From the NCBI RefSeq assembly GCF_025486315.1, contig NZ_JAOOPY010000009.1, positions 124,001-188,000 on the forward strand: DNA of 64,000 nt. Reading direction: 5' to 3'. Origin of the DNA: Variovorax sp. N23. Lineage in GTDB: Bacteria; Pseudomonadota; Gammaproteobacteria; Burkholderiales; Burkholderiaceae_C. A model generated the notes under the pieces. That model was not told where the DNA came from and ran no database searches. It worked only from the letters and a program-made list of their open reading frames with translations. This document shows positions 8,483 to 17,261 of the stretch, in pieces; the first letter of the stretch is position 1; each line of letters starts with the position of its first letter. The position numbers and the translations under genes were made by a program.

Positions 8483-8509
8483 AACGCCGTCAACGCCGTC
8501 AACGCCGTT
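8483..8509 (+). repeat. Three tandem 9-base repeats
   Basis: AACGCCGTC occurs twice followed by AACGCCGTT, filling the spacer between two convergent glycosyltransferase genes. It is a likely slipped-strand locus and would change only the intergenic length. Confidence 0.6.
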
Positions 8510-9303
8510 CAGCGGCCTTCGGTCTGGGTCAGCTGGTCGCGATCGAAGCGCATCGCGGCATAGCGGAAGAAGCTCTCCAGCGACACGAAGACGCAGTACA
8601 GAAAGCCCGCGGCACCGCACAGGAAGCCCAGGTGCAGCACGTAGAGCCGCACGAACATCGACAGCCCCGAGGCCAGCCCGCGCAGCACGCCGCCGCGCTT
8701 GCCGCGCTGGGCCCGCTTGGCGGCGCCGAGCATGGTGTACTGCGTGAGCTTCACGAGGCTGCTGCGCACCGTCTCGCGCGAATGGTGCAGCAGCGGGCTC
8801 CGGAACACATGACGAGGAAGCCCGGGCTCGCTGAGCTTGGCTTCTTCGTGCACCACGCCTTCGTAGCTCAGCAGCGTGGAGCGCCTGAACAGCCGCTCCG
8901 GTTTGGCCTGGGAGCGGAAGTACTTCAGCTCCTGCCCGAAGGCGACCAGCCGCCAGCGCACGCACCACACACCCACCGCCCCCGAGGCGACAACGGCCTG
9001 CAATTCGGCTTGCAGCGCGGGTGTGATCGTCTCGTCGGCATCGAGAAAGAAGAGGTAGTCACCCGTCGCGTGCGCAAGCAAGCGCGTGCGTTGCACGCCG
9101 AAGCCCTGCCAGTCGGCGTAGGTGACGACCGTGGCGCCGGCCGCCTCGGCGCGGGCCACCGTGTCGTCGGTGCTGCCGCTGTCGACCACCAGCAGCTGAT
9201 CGGCGAAGGCGGCGCTGCGCAGGCAGGCGTCGATGCGGTGCGCCTCGTTCTTCGCGAGCACGCCGATGGTCAGCGTGGGGCGGGCGCCGGCCGCTTCGGA
9301 CAC
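8509..9303 (-). CDS. Family 2 glycosyltransferase, WaaE/KdtX-like
   Basis: The 264-residue protein has the family 2 core (TIGVLAKNEAHRI, VDSGSTDDT, FFLDADETI) and a hydrophobic C-terminal segment near residue 220. The layout resembles the WaaE/KdtX beta-glucosyltransferases that decorate the lipopolysaccharide inner core. The start is GTG (VSEAAGARP), 10 bases after the stop of the zinc-finger gene, so translation is probably coupled. No ATG is suitably placed. It is the last gene of an ilvE - zinc-finger - glycosyltransferase run and converges with the 7605-8477 glycosyltransferase. The core-sugar role is inferred from family likeness. Confidence 0.82.
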   Translation of the reverse strand: MSEAAGARPTLTIGVLAKNEAHRIDACLRSAAFADQLLVVDSGSTDDTVARAEAAGATVVTYADWQGFGVQRTRLLAHATGDYLFFLDADETITPALQAELQAVVASGAVGVWCVRWRLVAFGQELKYFRSQAKPERLFRRSTLLSYEGVVHEEAKLSEPGLPRHVFRSPLLHHSRETVRSSLVKLTQYTMLGAAKRAQRGKRGGVLRGLASGLSMFVRLYVLHLGFLCGAAGFLYCVFVSLESFFRYAAMRFDRDQLTQTEGR

Positions 9304-9313
9304 GCGGGCCGGC

Positions 9314-9526
9314 TCAGTGACCGTGGCCGACCGTCTCGCCGGCCTTGAGCCGGTAGACCGTGCCGCAGTACGGGCACTTGGCCTCGCCGCTGCGGGCCAC
9401 GTCGAGGTAGACCTTCGGGTGGCTGTTCCAGAGCTTCATGTCCGCCTTGGGATTCGGGCAGAACACACCGCCCTGGTGGTTCAGGTCGGCGGCGAGCAAT
9501 TCGACGGCTGCTTGGGTGGTGGCCAT
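9314..9526 (-). CDS. zf-CHCC zinc-finger domain protein
   Basis: A 70-residue protein with conserved zinc ligands in GGVFCPNP, NSHPKVYLD and KCPYCGTVYRL, the C-x-H-C-C pattern of the zf-CHCC family that includes the mitochondrial complex I subunit NDUFS6. Bacterial members are often found beside branched-chain aminotransferase genes, as here: it starts 2 bases after the ilvE stop and is followed 10 bases later by a glycosyltransferase. The bacterial function is not established. The small size and complete ligand set support a genuine gene. Confidence 0.88.
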   Translation of the reverse strand: MATTQAAVELLAADLNHQGGVFCPNPKADMKLWNSHPKVYLDVARSGEAKCPYCGTVYRLKAGETVGHGH

Positions 9527-9528
9527 GA

Positions 9529-10479
9529 TCAGACTTTCGTGAGCCAGTGGGCGTACTTGGGGTTCTTGCCGTTCACGATGTCGAAGAACGCGGCCTGGAT
9601 CTTTTCGGTGACGGGGCCGCGCGAGCCGCCGTCGCCGCGGTTGCCGATCTCGACGCGGTCGAGTTCGCGGATGGGCGTCACTTCGGCGGCGGTGCCGGTG
9701 AAGAAGGCTTCGTCGGCGATGTAGACCTCGTCGCGCGTGATGCGCTTCTGCACGAGCTCGAGCCCCAGGTCCTTGCAGATGTGCAGGATGGTGTTGCGGG
9801 TGATGCCGTTGAGGGCACCGGCCGACAGGTCGGGCGTGTAGACCACGCCGTCCTTCACCACGAACACGTTCTCGCCGGCGCCTTCGGAGACGAAGCCGCT
9901 CGCGTCGAGCAGCAGCGCCTCGTCGTAGCCGTCGTCCAGCGCTTCCATGTTGGCGAGGATCGAGTTGCTGTAGTTGCTGACGGCCTTGGCCTGCGTCATC
10001 GTGATGTTGACGTGGTGGCGCGTGTAGCTCGAGGTCTTCACGCGGATGCCGCGCTTCATGCCCTCTTCGCCGAGGTAGGCGCCCCAGGCCCAGGCCGCGA
10101 CCATGGCGTGGATGCGGTTGCCGCGCGGGTTGACGCCCAGCTTCTCGGAGCCGATCCACACCAGCGGGCGCAGGTAGCAGCTCTCGAGCTGGTTCTCGCG
10201 CACCACCTGTTTCTGGGCCTCGTTGAGCTCTTCCCGGGTGAAGGGCAGCGTCATGCGCAGGATCTTGGCGCTGTTGAAGAGGCGGTCGGTGTGCTCCTGC
10301 AGGCGAAAGATCGCCGTGCCGTCGACCGTCTTGTACGCGCGCACGCCCTCGAACGCGCCGCAGCCGTAATGCAGGGTGTGGGACAGCACGTGGATCTTGG
10401 CATCGCGCCAGTCGACCAGCTGGCCGTCCATCCAGATCTTGCCGTCGCGGTCGTCCAGCGAGGGGGGGAGCACGCTCAT
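9529..10479 (-). CDS. ilvE: Branched-chain amino acid aminotransferase
   Basis: The 316-residue class IV PLP enzyme interconverts Leu/Ile/Val and their 2-oxo acids with 2-oxoglutarate. Visible family features include the N-terminal LHYGCGAFEGVRAYK block, the PLP-lysine neighbourhood MTQAKAVSNYSNS, the substrate loop with EGAGENVFVV, and FFTGTAAEVTPI near the C-terminus. The length is normal. The ATG at 10479 is chosen because an AAGGA-type ribosome site lies 9-13 bases upstream and because the upstream in-frame extension is low-complexity. It is the first gene of a three-gene run with the zf-CHCC protein and a glycosyltransferase, and is divergent from rdgC. Confidence 0.95.
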   Translation of the reverse strand: MSVLPPSLDDRDGKIWMDGQLVDWRDAKIHVLSHTLHYGCGAFEGVRAYKTVDGTAIFRLQEHTDRLFNSAKILRMTLPFTREELNEAQKQVVRENQLESCYLRPLVWIGSEKLGVNPRGNRIHAMVAAWAWGAYLGEEGMKRGIRVKTSSYTRHHVNITMTQAKAVSNYSNSILANMEALDDGYDEALLLDASGFVSEGAGENVFVVKDGVVYTPDLSAGALNGITRNTILHICKDLGLELVQKRITRDEVYIADEAFFTGTAAEVTPIRELDRVEIGNRGDGGSRGPVTEKIQAAFFDIVNGKNPKYAHWLTKV

Positions 10480-10610
10480 GTTGTTTGTCCTTCTGGGGGA
10501 AAGGGCACCTCCGGGGGGAGATGTCGCAAAAGCTTTCGATTTTACGGCGGCGGGCGCGGCCGGTCCCGCGACAATGGCCGGCTTTGCCAATCCGTCAGTA
10601 AAGGGATTCC
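10480..10610. promoter_or_regulatory. Divergent ilvE / rdgC promoter region
   Basis: These 131 bases separate two divergent starts and must hold both promoters. There is a short AT-rich patch (AAAAGCTTTCGATTTTA) in the middle. The rdgC side ends in an AAAGGGATTCC ribosome site before a GTG start, and the ilvE side has AAGGA. No clean -35/-10 pair was found. Confidence 0.5.
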
Positions 10611-11597
10611 GTGTCCGTATTCAAGAACGTCATCGTCTACCGCATCGAAGGCGGCTGGTCGCCATCGCTGACCGAGGCCGAAGCCGCGCTGGACAAGTTC
10701 CGTTTCGTGCCCTGCACCCCGTCGCAGGAGAAGTCCACCGGCTGGACCGAGCCGCGCGGCCAGGACCACGGCCCGCTGGTCGAATCCGTCGGCGGCCAGT
10801 GGGTGCTCGAATTCATGATCGAGGCCAAGACGCTGCCCGGCTCCGTGGTGCGCCGCAAGGTCGACGAGCGCTGCGCGCAGATCGAGGCGACCACCGGCCG
10901 CAAGCCGGGCAAGAAGGAAAAGCGCGACCTGAAGGAAGACATCACGCAGGAGCTGCTGCCGATGGCCTTCACGCGGCATGCGCGCGTGGCCGTGTGGATC
11001 GACCCCAAGGAACACCGGCTGGTGATCAATGCCACCAACGCGGCGCGTGCCGACGAGGTGGTGACCAGCCTGGTGAAGTCGTTCGAGGGCTTCGCCGTGA
11101 CGCAGGTCAACACGCACATCGAACCGGCCACCGCCATGTCGGGCTGGCTGTCGAGCCAGGAGCCACCCGCCGGCTTCACCATCGACCGCGAGTGCGAGCT
11201 GAAAGCCACCGACGAATCGAAGTCGGTGGTGCGCTACGCCAAGCACGCGCTCGACATCGAGGAAGTGAAGCAGCACATCGCCGCCGGCAAGCGCCCGACG
11301 CGCCTGGCCATGACCTGGGAAGACCGCGTGTCCTTCGAGCTGAGCGAGACGATGCAGCTGCGCAAGATCGTGTTCCTCGAAGGCACGGACGACGCCAAGG
11401 ACGGCAAGAAGGAAGACAACTTCGATGCCGACGTGGCGATCGCCACCGGTGAACTGGGCGAGCTGGTGCCGGCGCTGCTCGATGCGCTGGGTGGCGAGGC
11501 GGCGTTCACGGCGGCGGTTGCCGAGCCGTCCCAGCCTGCTGCAGCCGTTGTATCGACGACGGCCGAAGCCGACGCCGAAGAAGACGCGCCGTTCTAG
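10611..11597 (+). CDS. rdgC: Recombination-associated protein RdgC
   Basis: The 328-residue protein matches RdgC through its N-terminus (MSVFKNVIVYRI), the GFVPP-equivalent region, the Lys-rich GKKEKRDLKEDI helix and MTWEDRVSFEL. RdgC forms a ring dimer that binds double-stranded DNA and restrains RecA loading. The start is GTG with AAAGGG upstream. It is slightly longer than the E. coli protein because of an acidic, Ala-rich tail ending in DAEEDAPF. The stop codon shares bases with the stop of the convergent gene at 11594. Confidence 0.95.
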   Translation: MSVFKNVIVYRIEGGWSPSLTEAEAALDKFRFVPCTPSQEKSTGWTEPRGQDHGPLVESVGGQWVLEFMIEAKTLPGSVVRRKVDERCAQIEATTGRKPGKKEKRDLKEDITQELLPMAFTRHARVAVWIDPKEHRLVINATNAARADEVVTSLVKSFEGFAVTQVNTHIEPATAMSGWLSSQEPPAGFTIDRECELKATDESKSVVRYAKHALDIEEVKQHIAAGKRPTRLAMTWEDRVSFELSETMQLRKIVFLEGTDDAKDGKKEDNFDADVAIATGELGELVPALLDALGGEAAFTAAVAEPSQPAAAVVSTTAEADAEEDAPF

Positions 11598-12040
11598 GCC
11601 GAAGGCGGCGCGCCGCCGTCCTGCAATGCGGCAGGCGCGGCGTCGGCCTCCGCCGGCGGCCGCGTCATCGCCCAGCTCTGCAGCTTGCCGTTGAGGAACA
11701 CCGCCTCGACGTACGACTGGCCGCCATCGGTCCAGCGGTAGGTCTCGGGCTGCTGGTCCTTCGGCGTCTTGAGCTCGCCGAGCGATCGCGTCATGGCCAC
11801 GACGTGCAGCAGCGTGACGTTCGGCTTGAGCTTGGCGTTGAGCATCACCGCGCTCGCCACGTAGCCGATCGGCCGATCGGCCGCGCGCTTGAGTACCTGC
11901 ATCGTGCGGGTGAAATGCAGCAGCAGGAACATCACGATGCCGGTGCAAGCCACGGCGACGCCGCTCCAGCCAAAGCTGCGGTACGACAGGCCGAGCAGCA
12001 GCAGACCGGCCAGCGGTACGAAGACTTTCTGAAAATTCAT
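11594..12040 (-). CDS. Small conserved membrane protein, function unknown
   Basis: The 148-residue protein has two N-terminal hydrophobic segments (about residues 7-22 and 26-42) followed by a soluble part containing LKPNVTLLHVVAMTRSLG and TYRWTDGGQSYVEAVFLNGKL. This tail resembles small conserved betaproteobacterial proteins encoded near radA, but I do not know its function. An alternative start three codons upstream (12049) is possible. It lies between convergent rdgC and co-directional radA; its TAG stop overlaps the rdgC stop within CTAG. A role in DNA repair is not implied by the sequence. Confidence 0.72.
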   Translation of the reverse strand: MNFQKVFVPLAGLLLLGLSYRSFGWSGVAVACTGIVMFLLLHFTRTMQVLKRAADRPIGYVASAVMLNAKLKPNVTLLHVVAMTRSLGELKTPKDQQPETYRWTDGGQSYVEAVFLNGKLQSWAMTRPPAEADAAPAALQDGGAPPSA

Positions 12041-12072
12041 GGGCCGCATTGTCGCTGCGCGCGGCAGGACAC

Positions 12073-13464
12073 TCAGTCCAGCCGGCGCACGATGTCCAGC
12101 GCCTCTTCCACGCGCTCGACCGCATGGATCGTCAGCCCCTCGATCTCCTTCGCGCCCTTCTTCGGCGCGTTGGCCTTGGGGACGACGGCCACGCTGAAGC
12201 CGAGTTTGGCGGCCTCGCGCAGGCGCTCCTGGCCGCGCGGCGCGGGGCGCACCTCGCCGGCCAGGCCGACTTCGCCGAAGGCGATGAAGCCCTTGGGCAG
12301 CGGCTTGCCCCGCAGGCTCGAGGTGATCGCGAGCATCACCGCCAAGTCGGCCGCGGGCTCGGTGATGCGCACGCCGCCCACCGCATTGACGAACACGTCC
12401 TGGTCCATGCAGGCCACGCCGGCGTGGCGGTGCAGCACCGCCAGCAGCATCGCGAGGCGGTCGCGGTCGAGGCCGACCGACAGGCGCCGCGGGCTCGGCC
12501 CGCCGTTGTCGACCAGCGCCTGGATCTCGACCAGCATCGGCCGCGTGCCTTCGAGCGTGACCATGACCACGCTGCCGGGCACCGGCTCGCTGTGCTGGCT
12601 CAGGAAGATCGCGCTGGGGTTGCTCACGCCCTTGAGGCCGCGCTCGGTCATGGCGAACACACCGATCTCGTTGACCGCGCCGAAGCGGTTCTTGATGGCC
12701 CGCACCAGTCGGAAGCTCGAATGCGTGTCGCCTTCGAAATACAGCACCGTGTCGACCATGTGCTCGAGCACGCGCGGGCCGGCCAGCGCGCCTTCCTTGG
12801 TGACGTGGCCGACCAGCACGATCGCCGTGCCGCTCGCCTTGGCGAAGCGCGTGAGGTGCGCCGCGCATTCGCGCACCTGCGCGACCGAGCCGGGCGCGGA
12901 GGTGAGCTGGTCCGAATACACCGTCTGGATCGAGTCGATGACCGCGATGGCCGGCCGATGCGCGTCGAGCGTGGCGATGATTTTCTCCAGCTGGATCTCG
13001 GGCAGCACCTGCACCTGCGAGCGTTCCAGCCCGAGCCGGCGGGAGCGCAGCGCGACCTGCGCACCGCTCTCCTCGCCCGACACGTACAGCGCGTTCTGCC
13101 CCTGGCGCTGCAGCGCATCGACCGCCTGCAACAGCAGCGTCGACTTGCCGATGCCCGGGTCGCCGCCGATGAGCGTGACGCCGCCAGGCACGATGCCGCC
13201 GCCGAGCACGCGGTCGAGCTCGTCGATGCCGGTGGGCGTGCGGTCGACGTCGCTCGCCTCGATCTCCGACAGCACCGCCAGTTCGGCCGTGCCGCCGAGC
13301 GCGGCGAATTGCGTGCCGAAGCGGTTGTTGGCGGCGCCGCCCGCGGGCTGCGCGACCTGTTCGACGAGCGTGTTCCAGGCGCCGCAGCTGGGGCACTTGC
13401 CCAGCCACTTGGCGCTGGTGCCCCCGCAATCGGAGCAGACGTAGTTGGTTTTTTCCTTGGCCAT
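12073..13464 (-). CDS. radA: DNA repair protein RadA
   Basis: The 463-residue RecA-like branch-migration ATPase has an N-terminal C4 zinc finger (CSDCGG ... CPSCGAW), Walker A GGDPGIGKST, the RadA-specific KNRFGA motif, and a C-terminal Lon-like domain (KGFIAFGEVGLAGEVRP). All signatures expected for processing recombination intermediates are present and the length is standard. The ATG at 13464 (MAKEKTNY) is selected since the zinc finger begins right after it and the upstream extension has no conservation. The downstream gene on the same strand begins 32 bases later. Confidence 0.96.
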   Translation of the reverse strand: MAKEKTNYVCSDCGGTSAKWLGKCPSCGAWNTLVEQVAQPAGGAANNRFGTQFAALGGTAELAVLSEIEASDVDRTPTGIDELDRVLGGGIVPGGVTLIGGDPGIGKSTLLLQAVDALQRQGQNALYVSGEESGAQVALRSRRLGLERSQVQVLPEIQLEKIIATLDAHRPAIAVIDSIQTVYSDQLTSAPGSVAQVRECAAHLTRFAKASGTAIVLVGHVTKEGALAGPRVLEHMVDTVLYFEGDTHSSFRLVRAIKNRFGAVNEIGVFAMTERGLKGVSNPSAIFLSQHSEPVPGSVVMVTLEGTRPMLVEIQALVDNGGPSPRRLSVGLDRDRLAMLLAVLHRHAGVACMDQDVFVNAVGGVRITEPAADLAVMLAITSSLRGKPLPKGFIAFGEVGLAGEVRPAPRGQERLREAAKLGFSVAVVPKANAPKKGAKEIEGLTIHAVERVEEALDIVRRLD

Positions 13465-13546
13465 CGCACGAGTGTAGGCAGCGCGCGCCGCCGACCATTC
13501 AATAATCCGCGCATTCATCGCAGGTCACCATCGGAGTCCCCACCTC

Positions 13547-14362
13547 ATGCACACCCCCCTCAACACCTTCAAGACCGCCATGCAGAACGGCCCCGCCCAG
13601 ATCGGCCTGTGGGTCGGCCTGGCCGACGGCTACGCCGCCGAGATCCTGGCCGGCGTTGGCTACGACTGGCTGCTGATCGACGGCGAGCACGCGCCCAACG
13701 ACGTGCGCTCGGTGCTGGCGCAGCTGCAGGCCATCTCGAGCGCCTGGGCCGCACTGCCGCACCGCACGCAGCCGGTGGTGCGGCTGCCGGTGGGCGAGAC
13801 GGCGCTGATCAAGCAGTACCTCGACATCGGCGCGCAGACGCTGCTGATCCCGATGGTCGACACCGCCGAACAGGCCGCGCAACTGGCGCAGGCCATGCGC
13901 TACCCGCCCGAGGGCATCCGCGGCATGGGCAGCGCGCTGGCGCGGGCCTCGCGCTGGCAGGCCCACCCGAACTACATCCACGAAGCCAACGCGCAAGCCT
14001 GCCTGCTGGTACAGGCCGAGACGGTGGAGGCGATGCAGAACCTCGACGCCATCGCCGCCACGCCGGGCGTCGACGGCGTCTTCATCGGCCCGGCCGACCT
14101 GTCGGCATCGATGGGGTTTCCGGGCCAGCCGAACCATCCCGACGTGCAGGCCGCCATCGCCGATGGCATCGCGCGCATCCTGAAGGCGGGCAAGGCGCCC
14201 GGCATTCTGGCGACGACCGAAGAGCAGGCGCGCAAATGGCTCGCCGCCGGCGCGCTCTTCGTGGCGGTCGGCGTCGACACCGTGGTGCTGACGGCGGCGG
14301 CCAAGGCGCTGCTGGCGCGCTACAAGCAAGGCGCGGCCACGCCGACGGTCAACGGCTACTGA
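13547..14362 (+). CDS. HpcH/HpaI-family aldolase
   Basis: The 271-residue metal-dependent class II aldolase cleaves or forms 4-hydroxy-2-oxo acids to pyruvate plus an aldehyde. Family motifs are [23 protein letters not shown], the metal-binding EAMQNLDAI region with VQAETVEA, and the phosphate-like loop [12 protein letters not shown]. HpaI, GarL and YfaU share these, so the exact substrate (2,4-dihydroxyhept-2-enedioate, 2-keto-3-deoxyglucarate or other) is open. The gene is followed by a Bug-type receptor and a ketopantoate reductase-like gene, which suggests a small organic-acid locus rather than a complete hydroxyphenylacetate pathway. Confidence 0.88.
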   Translation: MHTPLNTFKTAMQNGPAQIGLWVGLADGYAAEILAGVGYDWLLIDGEHAPNDVRSVLAQLQAISSAWAALPHRTQPVVRLPVGETALIKQYLDIGAQTLLIPMVDTAEQAAQLAQAMRYPPEGIRGMGSALARASRWQAHPNYIHEANAQACLLVQAETVEAMQNLDAIAATPGVDGVFIGPADLSASMGFPGQPNHPDVQAAIADGIARILKAGKAPGILATTEEQARKWLAAGALFVAVGVDTVVLTAAAKALLARYKQGAATPTVNGY

Positions 14363-14432
14363 AAAAAACGGCCGAACGTGGCGTAAACGCGGGGGTGCCG
14401 ATACACCCGCTGCTGGAAAAATAAAGGTTCGG

Positions 14433-14459
14433 CACGCGCCGGGTTTTCCCGTGCGCGTG
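14433..14459 (+). other. Structured leader before the Bug receptor gene
   Basis: CACGCG pairs with CGCGTG around an inner CGGG-TTTT-CCCG hairpin, ending 29 bases before the receptor ATG. It could be the end of the aldolase transcript or a 5' leader structure; no poly-T run follows. Confidence 0.35.
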
Positions 14460-14488
14460 ACCCTTTCCAACCTCCGGAGACAGACACC

Positions 14489-15478
14489 ATGCATTTCACC
14501 CGCCGCCACCTGCTGCAGACCACCGGCGCCTCGGCCCTGCTGGCCGGCATCGGCCAGCAGGCCTTCGCCCAGGCCCAGCTCGAGACCACCACCATCGTCA
14601 CCGGCTTCGCCGCCGGCGGCACCTCCGACACCATCTGCCGCCGCGTGGCGCAGAAACTGAGCCCCGAGTTCGCCAAGGCCGCCGTGGTGGAGAACCGCAC
14701 CGGCGCGGGCGGGCAGATCGCCATCGGCTACATCAAGGGCCGGCCGGCCGACGGCTCGGCCATCCTGCAGACGCCGACGTCGATGCTCACCATCTACCCG
14801 CACATCTACAAGAAGCTGGCGTACGACCCGCAGACCGACCTGACGCCGGTGTCGCTGGGCTGCGCGTTCGACTTCGGCTTCGCGGTCGGGCCGTCGGTGC
14901 CCGCCAGCGTGAAGACGGTGCCCGAGTTCCTGGCCTGGGCCAAGGCCAACCCGACCGGCGCGAACTTCGGCTCGCCGGCGGCCGGCTCGACGCCGCACTT
15001 CATCGGCGCGCTGCTGGGCAAGAGCGGCGGCGTGGAGCTCAAGCACGCGGCCTACCGCGGAACGCAACCGGCCATGCTCGACCTGCTGGGCGGCAACATC
15101 TCGGCCGTGTCGGGCCCGATCGGCGACATCACGCAGCATCTGCCCAGCGGCAAGGTGCGCATCCTGGGCGTGTCGGGTGCCAAGCGCAGCCGCTTCGCGC
15201 CCGATGTGCCCACGTTCGGCGAGCAGGGCATCGCCAACATGGCGCACAGCGAGTGGTTCGCCTTCTTCCTGCCGGCCAAGGCCTCGCCCGAGCTGGTGGC
15301 GCGCCTGAACGCGGCGATGAAGACCGCGCTCACCTCCAAGGACGTGGTCGACGGCCTGGGCACCTTCGGGCTGGAAGCGATGGCGTCGACACCGACCGAG
15401 CTGGCCGACCTCATCAAGAAGGACACGGCGAAGTGGGGCCCGATCGTCAAGCAGGTCGGCTTCACCGCCGAAGGTTGA
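14489..15478 (+). CDS. Bug-type periplasmic solute receptor (TctC family)
   Basis: The 329-residue receptor has a twin-arginine-like N-terminus (RRHLLQTTGASALLAG) with predicted cleavage after AFAQA, then the Bug fold: VTGFAAGGTSDTICR and AGGQIAIGYIKGRPADG form the ligand carboxylate-binding loops, and PVSLGCAFDFGF is typical. Bug proteins deliver carboxylates to TctAB transporters, but no tctA/tctB is present, as is usual for the expanded Bug families of Comamonadaceae and Bordetella. A CCGGAG ribosome site precedes the ATG. Located after an aldolase, it may bind a hydroxy-acid or sugar acid; the ligand is unknown. Confidence 0.92.
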   Translation: MHFTRRHLLQTTGASALLAGIGQQAFAQAQLETTTIVTGFAAGGTSDTICRRVAQKLSPEFAKAAVVENRTGAGGQIAIGYIKGRPADGSAILQTPTSMLTIYPHIYKKLAYDPQTDLTPVSLGCAFDFGFAVGPSVPASVKTVPEFLAWAKANPTGANFGSPAAGSTPHFIGALLGKSGGVELKHAAYRGTQPAMLDLLGGNISAVSGPIGDITQHLPSGKVRILGVSGAKRSRFAPDVPTFGEQGIANMAHSEWFAFFLPAKASPELVARLNAAMKTALTSKDVVDGLGTFGLEAMASTPTELADLIKKDTAKWGPIVKQVGFTAEG

Positions 15479-15530
15479 GGCGTTGAGCGTGCGGCGCGAT
15501 GGCGCCGCGCCTTCTGGCACCATCGCGGCC

Positions 15531-16508
15531 ATGAACATCTGCATCTACGGCGCCGGCGCGATCGGCGGATGGATCGGCGCTGCCTTCGCGCAGGCCGACC
15601 AGCAACTCAACGTGGTGGCGCGCGGCGCCACGCTCGACGCCTTGCGCCGCGACGGGCTGGTGGTGGTGCGCGGCGACCAGCGCACGCAGGTGGCGGTGAA
15701 TGCGGTCGACGACCCGGCCGCGCTCGGCGTGCAGGACGTGGTCGTCATCGCCGTGAAGGCCCCGTCGCTCGCGGGTGTCGCCGCACGCATCGCGCCGCTG
15801 ATCGGCCCCGACACCCTCGTGCTCACGGCCATGAACGGCGTGCCGTGGTGGTTTCTCGACGGCGGTTTCGGCGGCGCGCTGGCCGGCACGCGGCTGCAGG
15901 CCGTGGACCCCGACGGCGCGATCGCGGCGGCCATCCCGGCGCGCCATGTGGTCGGCGGCGTGGTGCATGCGAGCTGCGCGCTCGATGCGCCCGGCGTGGT
16001 GCGCCACCACTTCGGCAACGGGCTGATCGTCGGCACGCCCTCCGGTCAGCCCAGCGAGCGTGTGGAAGCACTGGCCGCGCTGTTGGTACGAGGCGGCATC
16101 GAGGCGCGCGTCTCGCCGCAGATCCAGAAGGACGTCTGGTACAAGCTCTGGGGCAACATGACGGTCAACCCCATCAGCGCGCTGACCGGCGCCACCACCG
16201 ACCTGATCCTGGCCGACGACGAGGTGCGCGGCTTCATCTCGGCGGTGATGCTCGAAGCCAAGGAGATCGGCGCGCGCATCGGCATTCCGATCGCCGAGAT
16301 GCCCGAGGACCGCCATGCGGTGACCCGCAAGCTCGGCGCCTTCAAGACCTCGATGCTGCAGGACGTGGAAGCCGGCCGGCCGGTCGAACTCGACGCGCTG
16401 GTGACCGTGGTGCACGAACTCGGCCAGCGCACCGGCGTGCCGACGCCCTTCACGGCCGCCCTGCTGGGGCTGGCGCGCCTGCGCACGCGGCAGCTCGGGC
16501 TGTACTGA
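15531..16508 (+). CDS. 2-dehydropantoate 2-reductase (ketopantoate reductase family)
   Basis: The 325-residue protein starts with the NADP-binding GAGAIGGWIG at residue 6 and has the C-terminal helical domain with KLWGNMTVNPISALT, where the catalytic Lys and Asn of PanE-type enzymes lie, plus EIGARIGIPI. It would reduce 2-dehydropantoate to pantoate for coenzyme A, or a related 2-oxo acid. Comamonadaceae have several paralogues, so panE is not assigned firmly. The ATG at 15531 is used because the Rossmann strand begins there. The C-terminus converges on a minus-strand membrane protein 23 bases away. Confidence 0.87.
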   Translation: MNICIYGAGAIGGWIGAAFAQADQQLNVVARGATLDALRRDGLVVVRGDQRTQVAVNAVDDPAALGVQDVVVIAVKAPSLAGVAARIAPLIGPDTLVLTAMNGVPWWFLDGGFGGALAGTRLQAVDPDGAIAAAIPARHVVGGVVHASCALDAPGVVRHHFGNGLIVGTPSGQPSERVEALAALLVRGGIEARVSPQIQKDVWYKLWGNMTVNPISALTGATTDLILADDEVRGFISAVMLEAKEIGARIGIPIAEMPEDRHAVTRKLGAFKTSMLQDVEAGRPVELDALVTVVHELGQRTGVPTPFTAALLGLARLRTRQLGLY

Positions 16509-16531
16509 ACCGAAGCGCCGCTGCTGCGCCG

Positions 16532-17248
16532 CTAGCGGTGCAGCAGCACGCGCACCGCCTGCGGCAGCGAGTTCACCCGCGGCATGAAGCGGTCGATGAC
16601 GGCGCCGAGCAGCACGGCGCACAGTAGCGCGCCGAGCAAGGGCTTCCAGGTGAGCTTGACGGCGACCCTGAGCCAGCCTTCGCGCGCCACACGCACGGCG
16701 GCGCGCGCCGACACGTAGGAGAACGCGATCTCGACGGCCACTGCGAGCAGCGCGTCCCAGCCGAAGTACAGCAGCGCCAGGGCGCCCGCGCCCGCCACGA
16801 GCGCGATGCCGATCAGGAAGATGGCGACCACCGGCACCACGACCACGGCGCCCTCGTCGGCACCGGCTGCCGCTTCGAGCGCGCCACTGGCGATGTCGCC
16901 CACCGCATGGCCATCCCCGGCCTCGGCGCAGGTCGATCGGTTGGACGTGAGGTCGAGCACGTCGGGAATGTCGGGGTCGATGTCGGCGCGCCCCTCGACC
17001 AGCCGCTGCGCCCACCAGCGCAGCAGGCCCAGGTAGCCGAGGTAACCCACGCCGAGCGTGACGGCGTAGCGCAACGCCAGCGAGTCGTTGCCGGCCAGCA
17101 TCTGCAGCGCCGACACGGCCCACATCAGCAGCAGCGTGCAGATGCCCAGCAGCAGCCCGTGCATGCGCAGGCTGTGGCGCCGGTGCAGGTCGCGCTCGAA
17201 GCCGCTTTCCCAGAGACGCACCGAGCGCCAGTTGGAAAGAACCTTCAT
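16532..17248 (-). CDS. Hypothetical integral membrane protein
   Basis: The 238-residue protein has four or five hydrophobic segments (about residues 30-52, 60-77, 135-170 and 205-222) separated by an acidic, Ala-rich loop containing a Cys. The N-terminal 28 residues are basic and cytoplasmic-looking. I do not recognise a family. It sits 13 bases upstream of alr on the same strand, so co-transcription with alanine racemase is likely. Codon use is like that of its neighbours, with no sign of recent transfer. Confidence 0.7.
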   Translation of the reverse strand: MKVLSNWRSVRLWESGFERDLHRRHSLRMHGLLLGICTLLLMWAVSALQMLAGNDSLALRYAVTLGVGYLGYLGLLRWWAQRLVEGRADIDPDIPDVLDLTSNRSTCAEAGDGHAVGDIASGALEAAAGADEGAVVVVPVVAIFLIGIALVAGAGALALLYFGWDALLAVAVEIAFSYVSARAAVRVAREGWLRVAVKLTWKPLLGALLCAVLLGAVIDRFMPRVNSLPQAVRVLLHR

Positions 17249-17261
17249 GGGTGCGGTGCGC

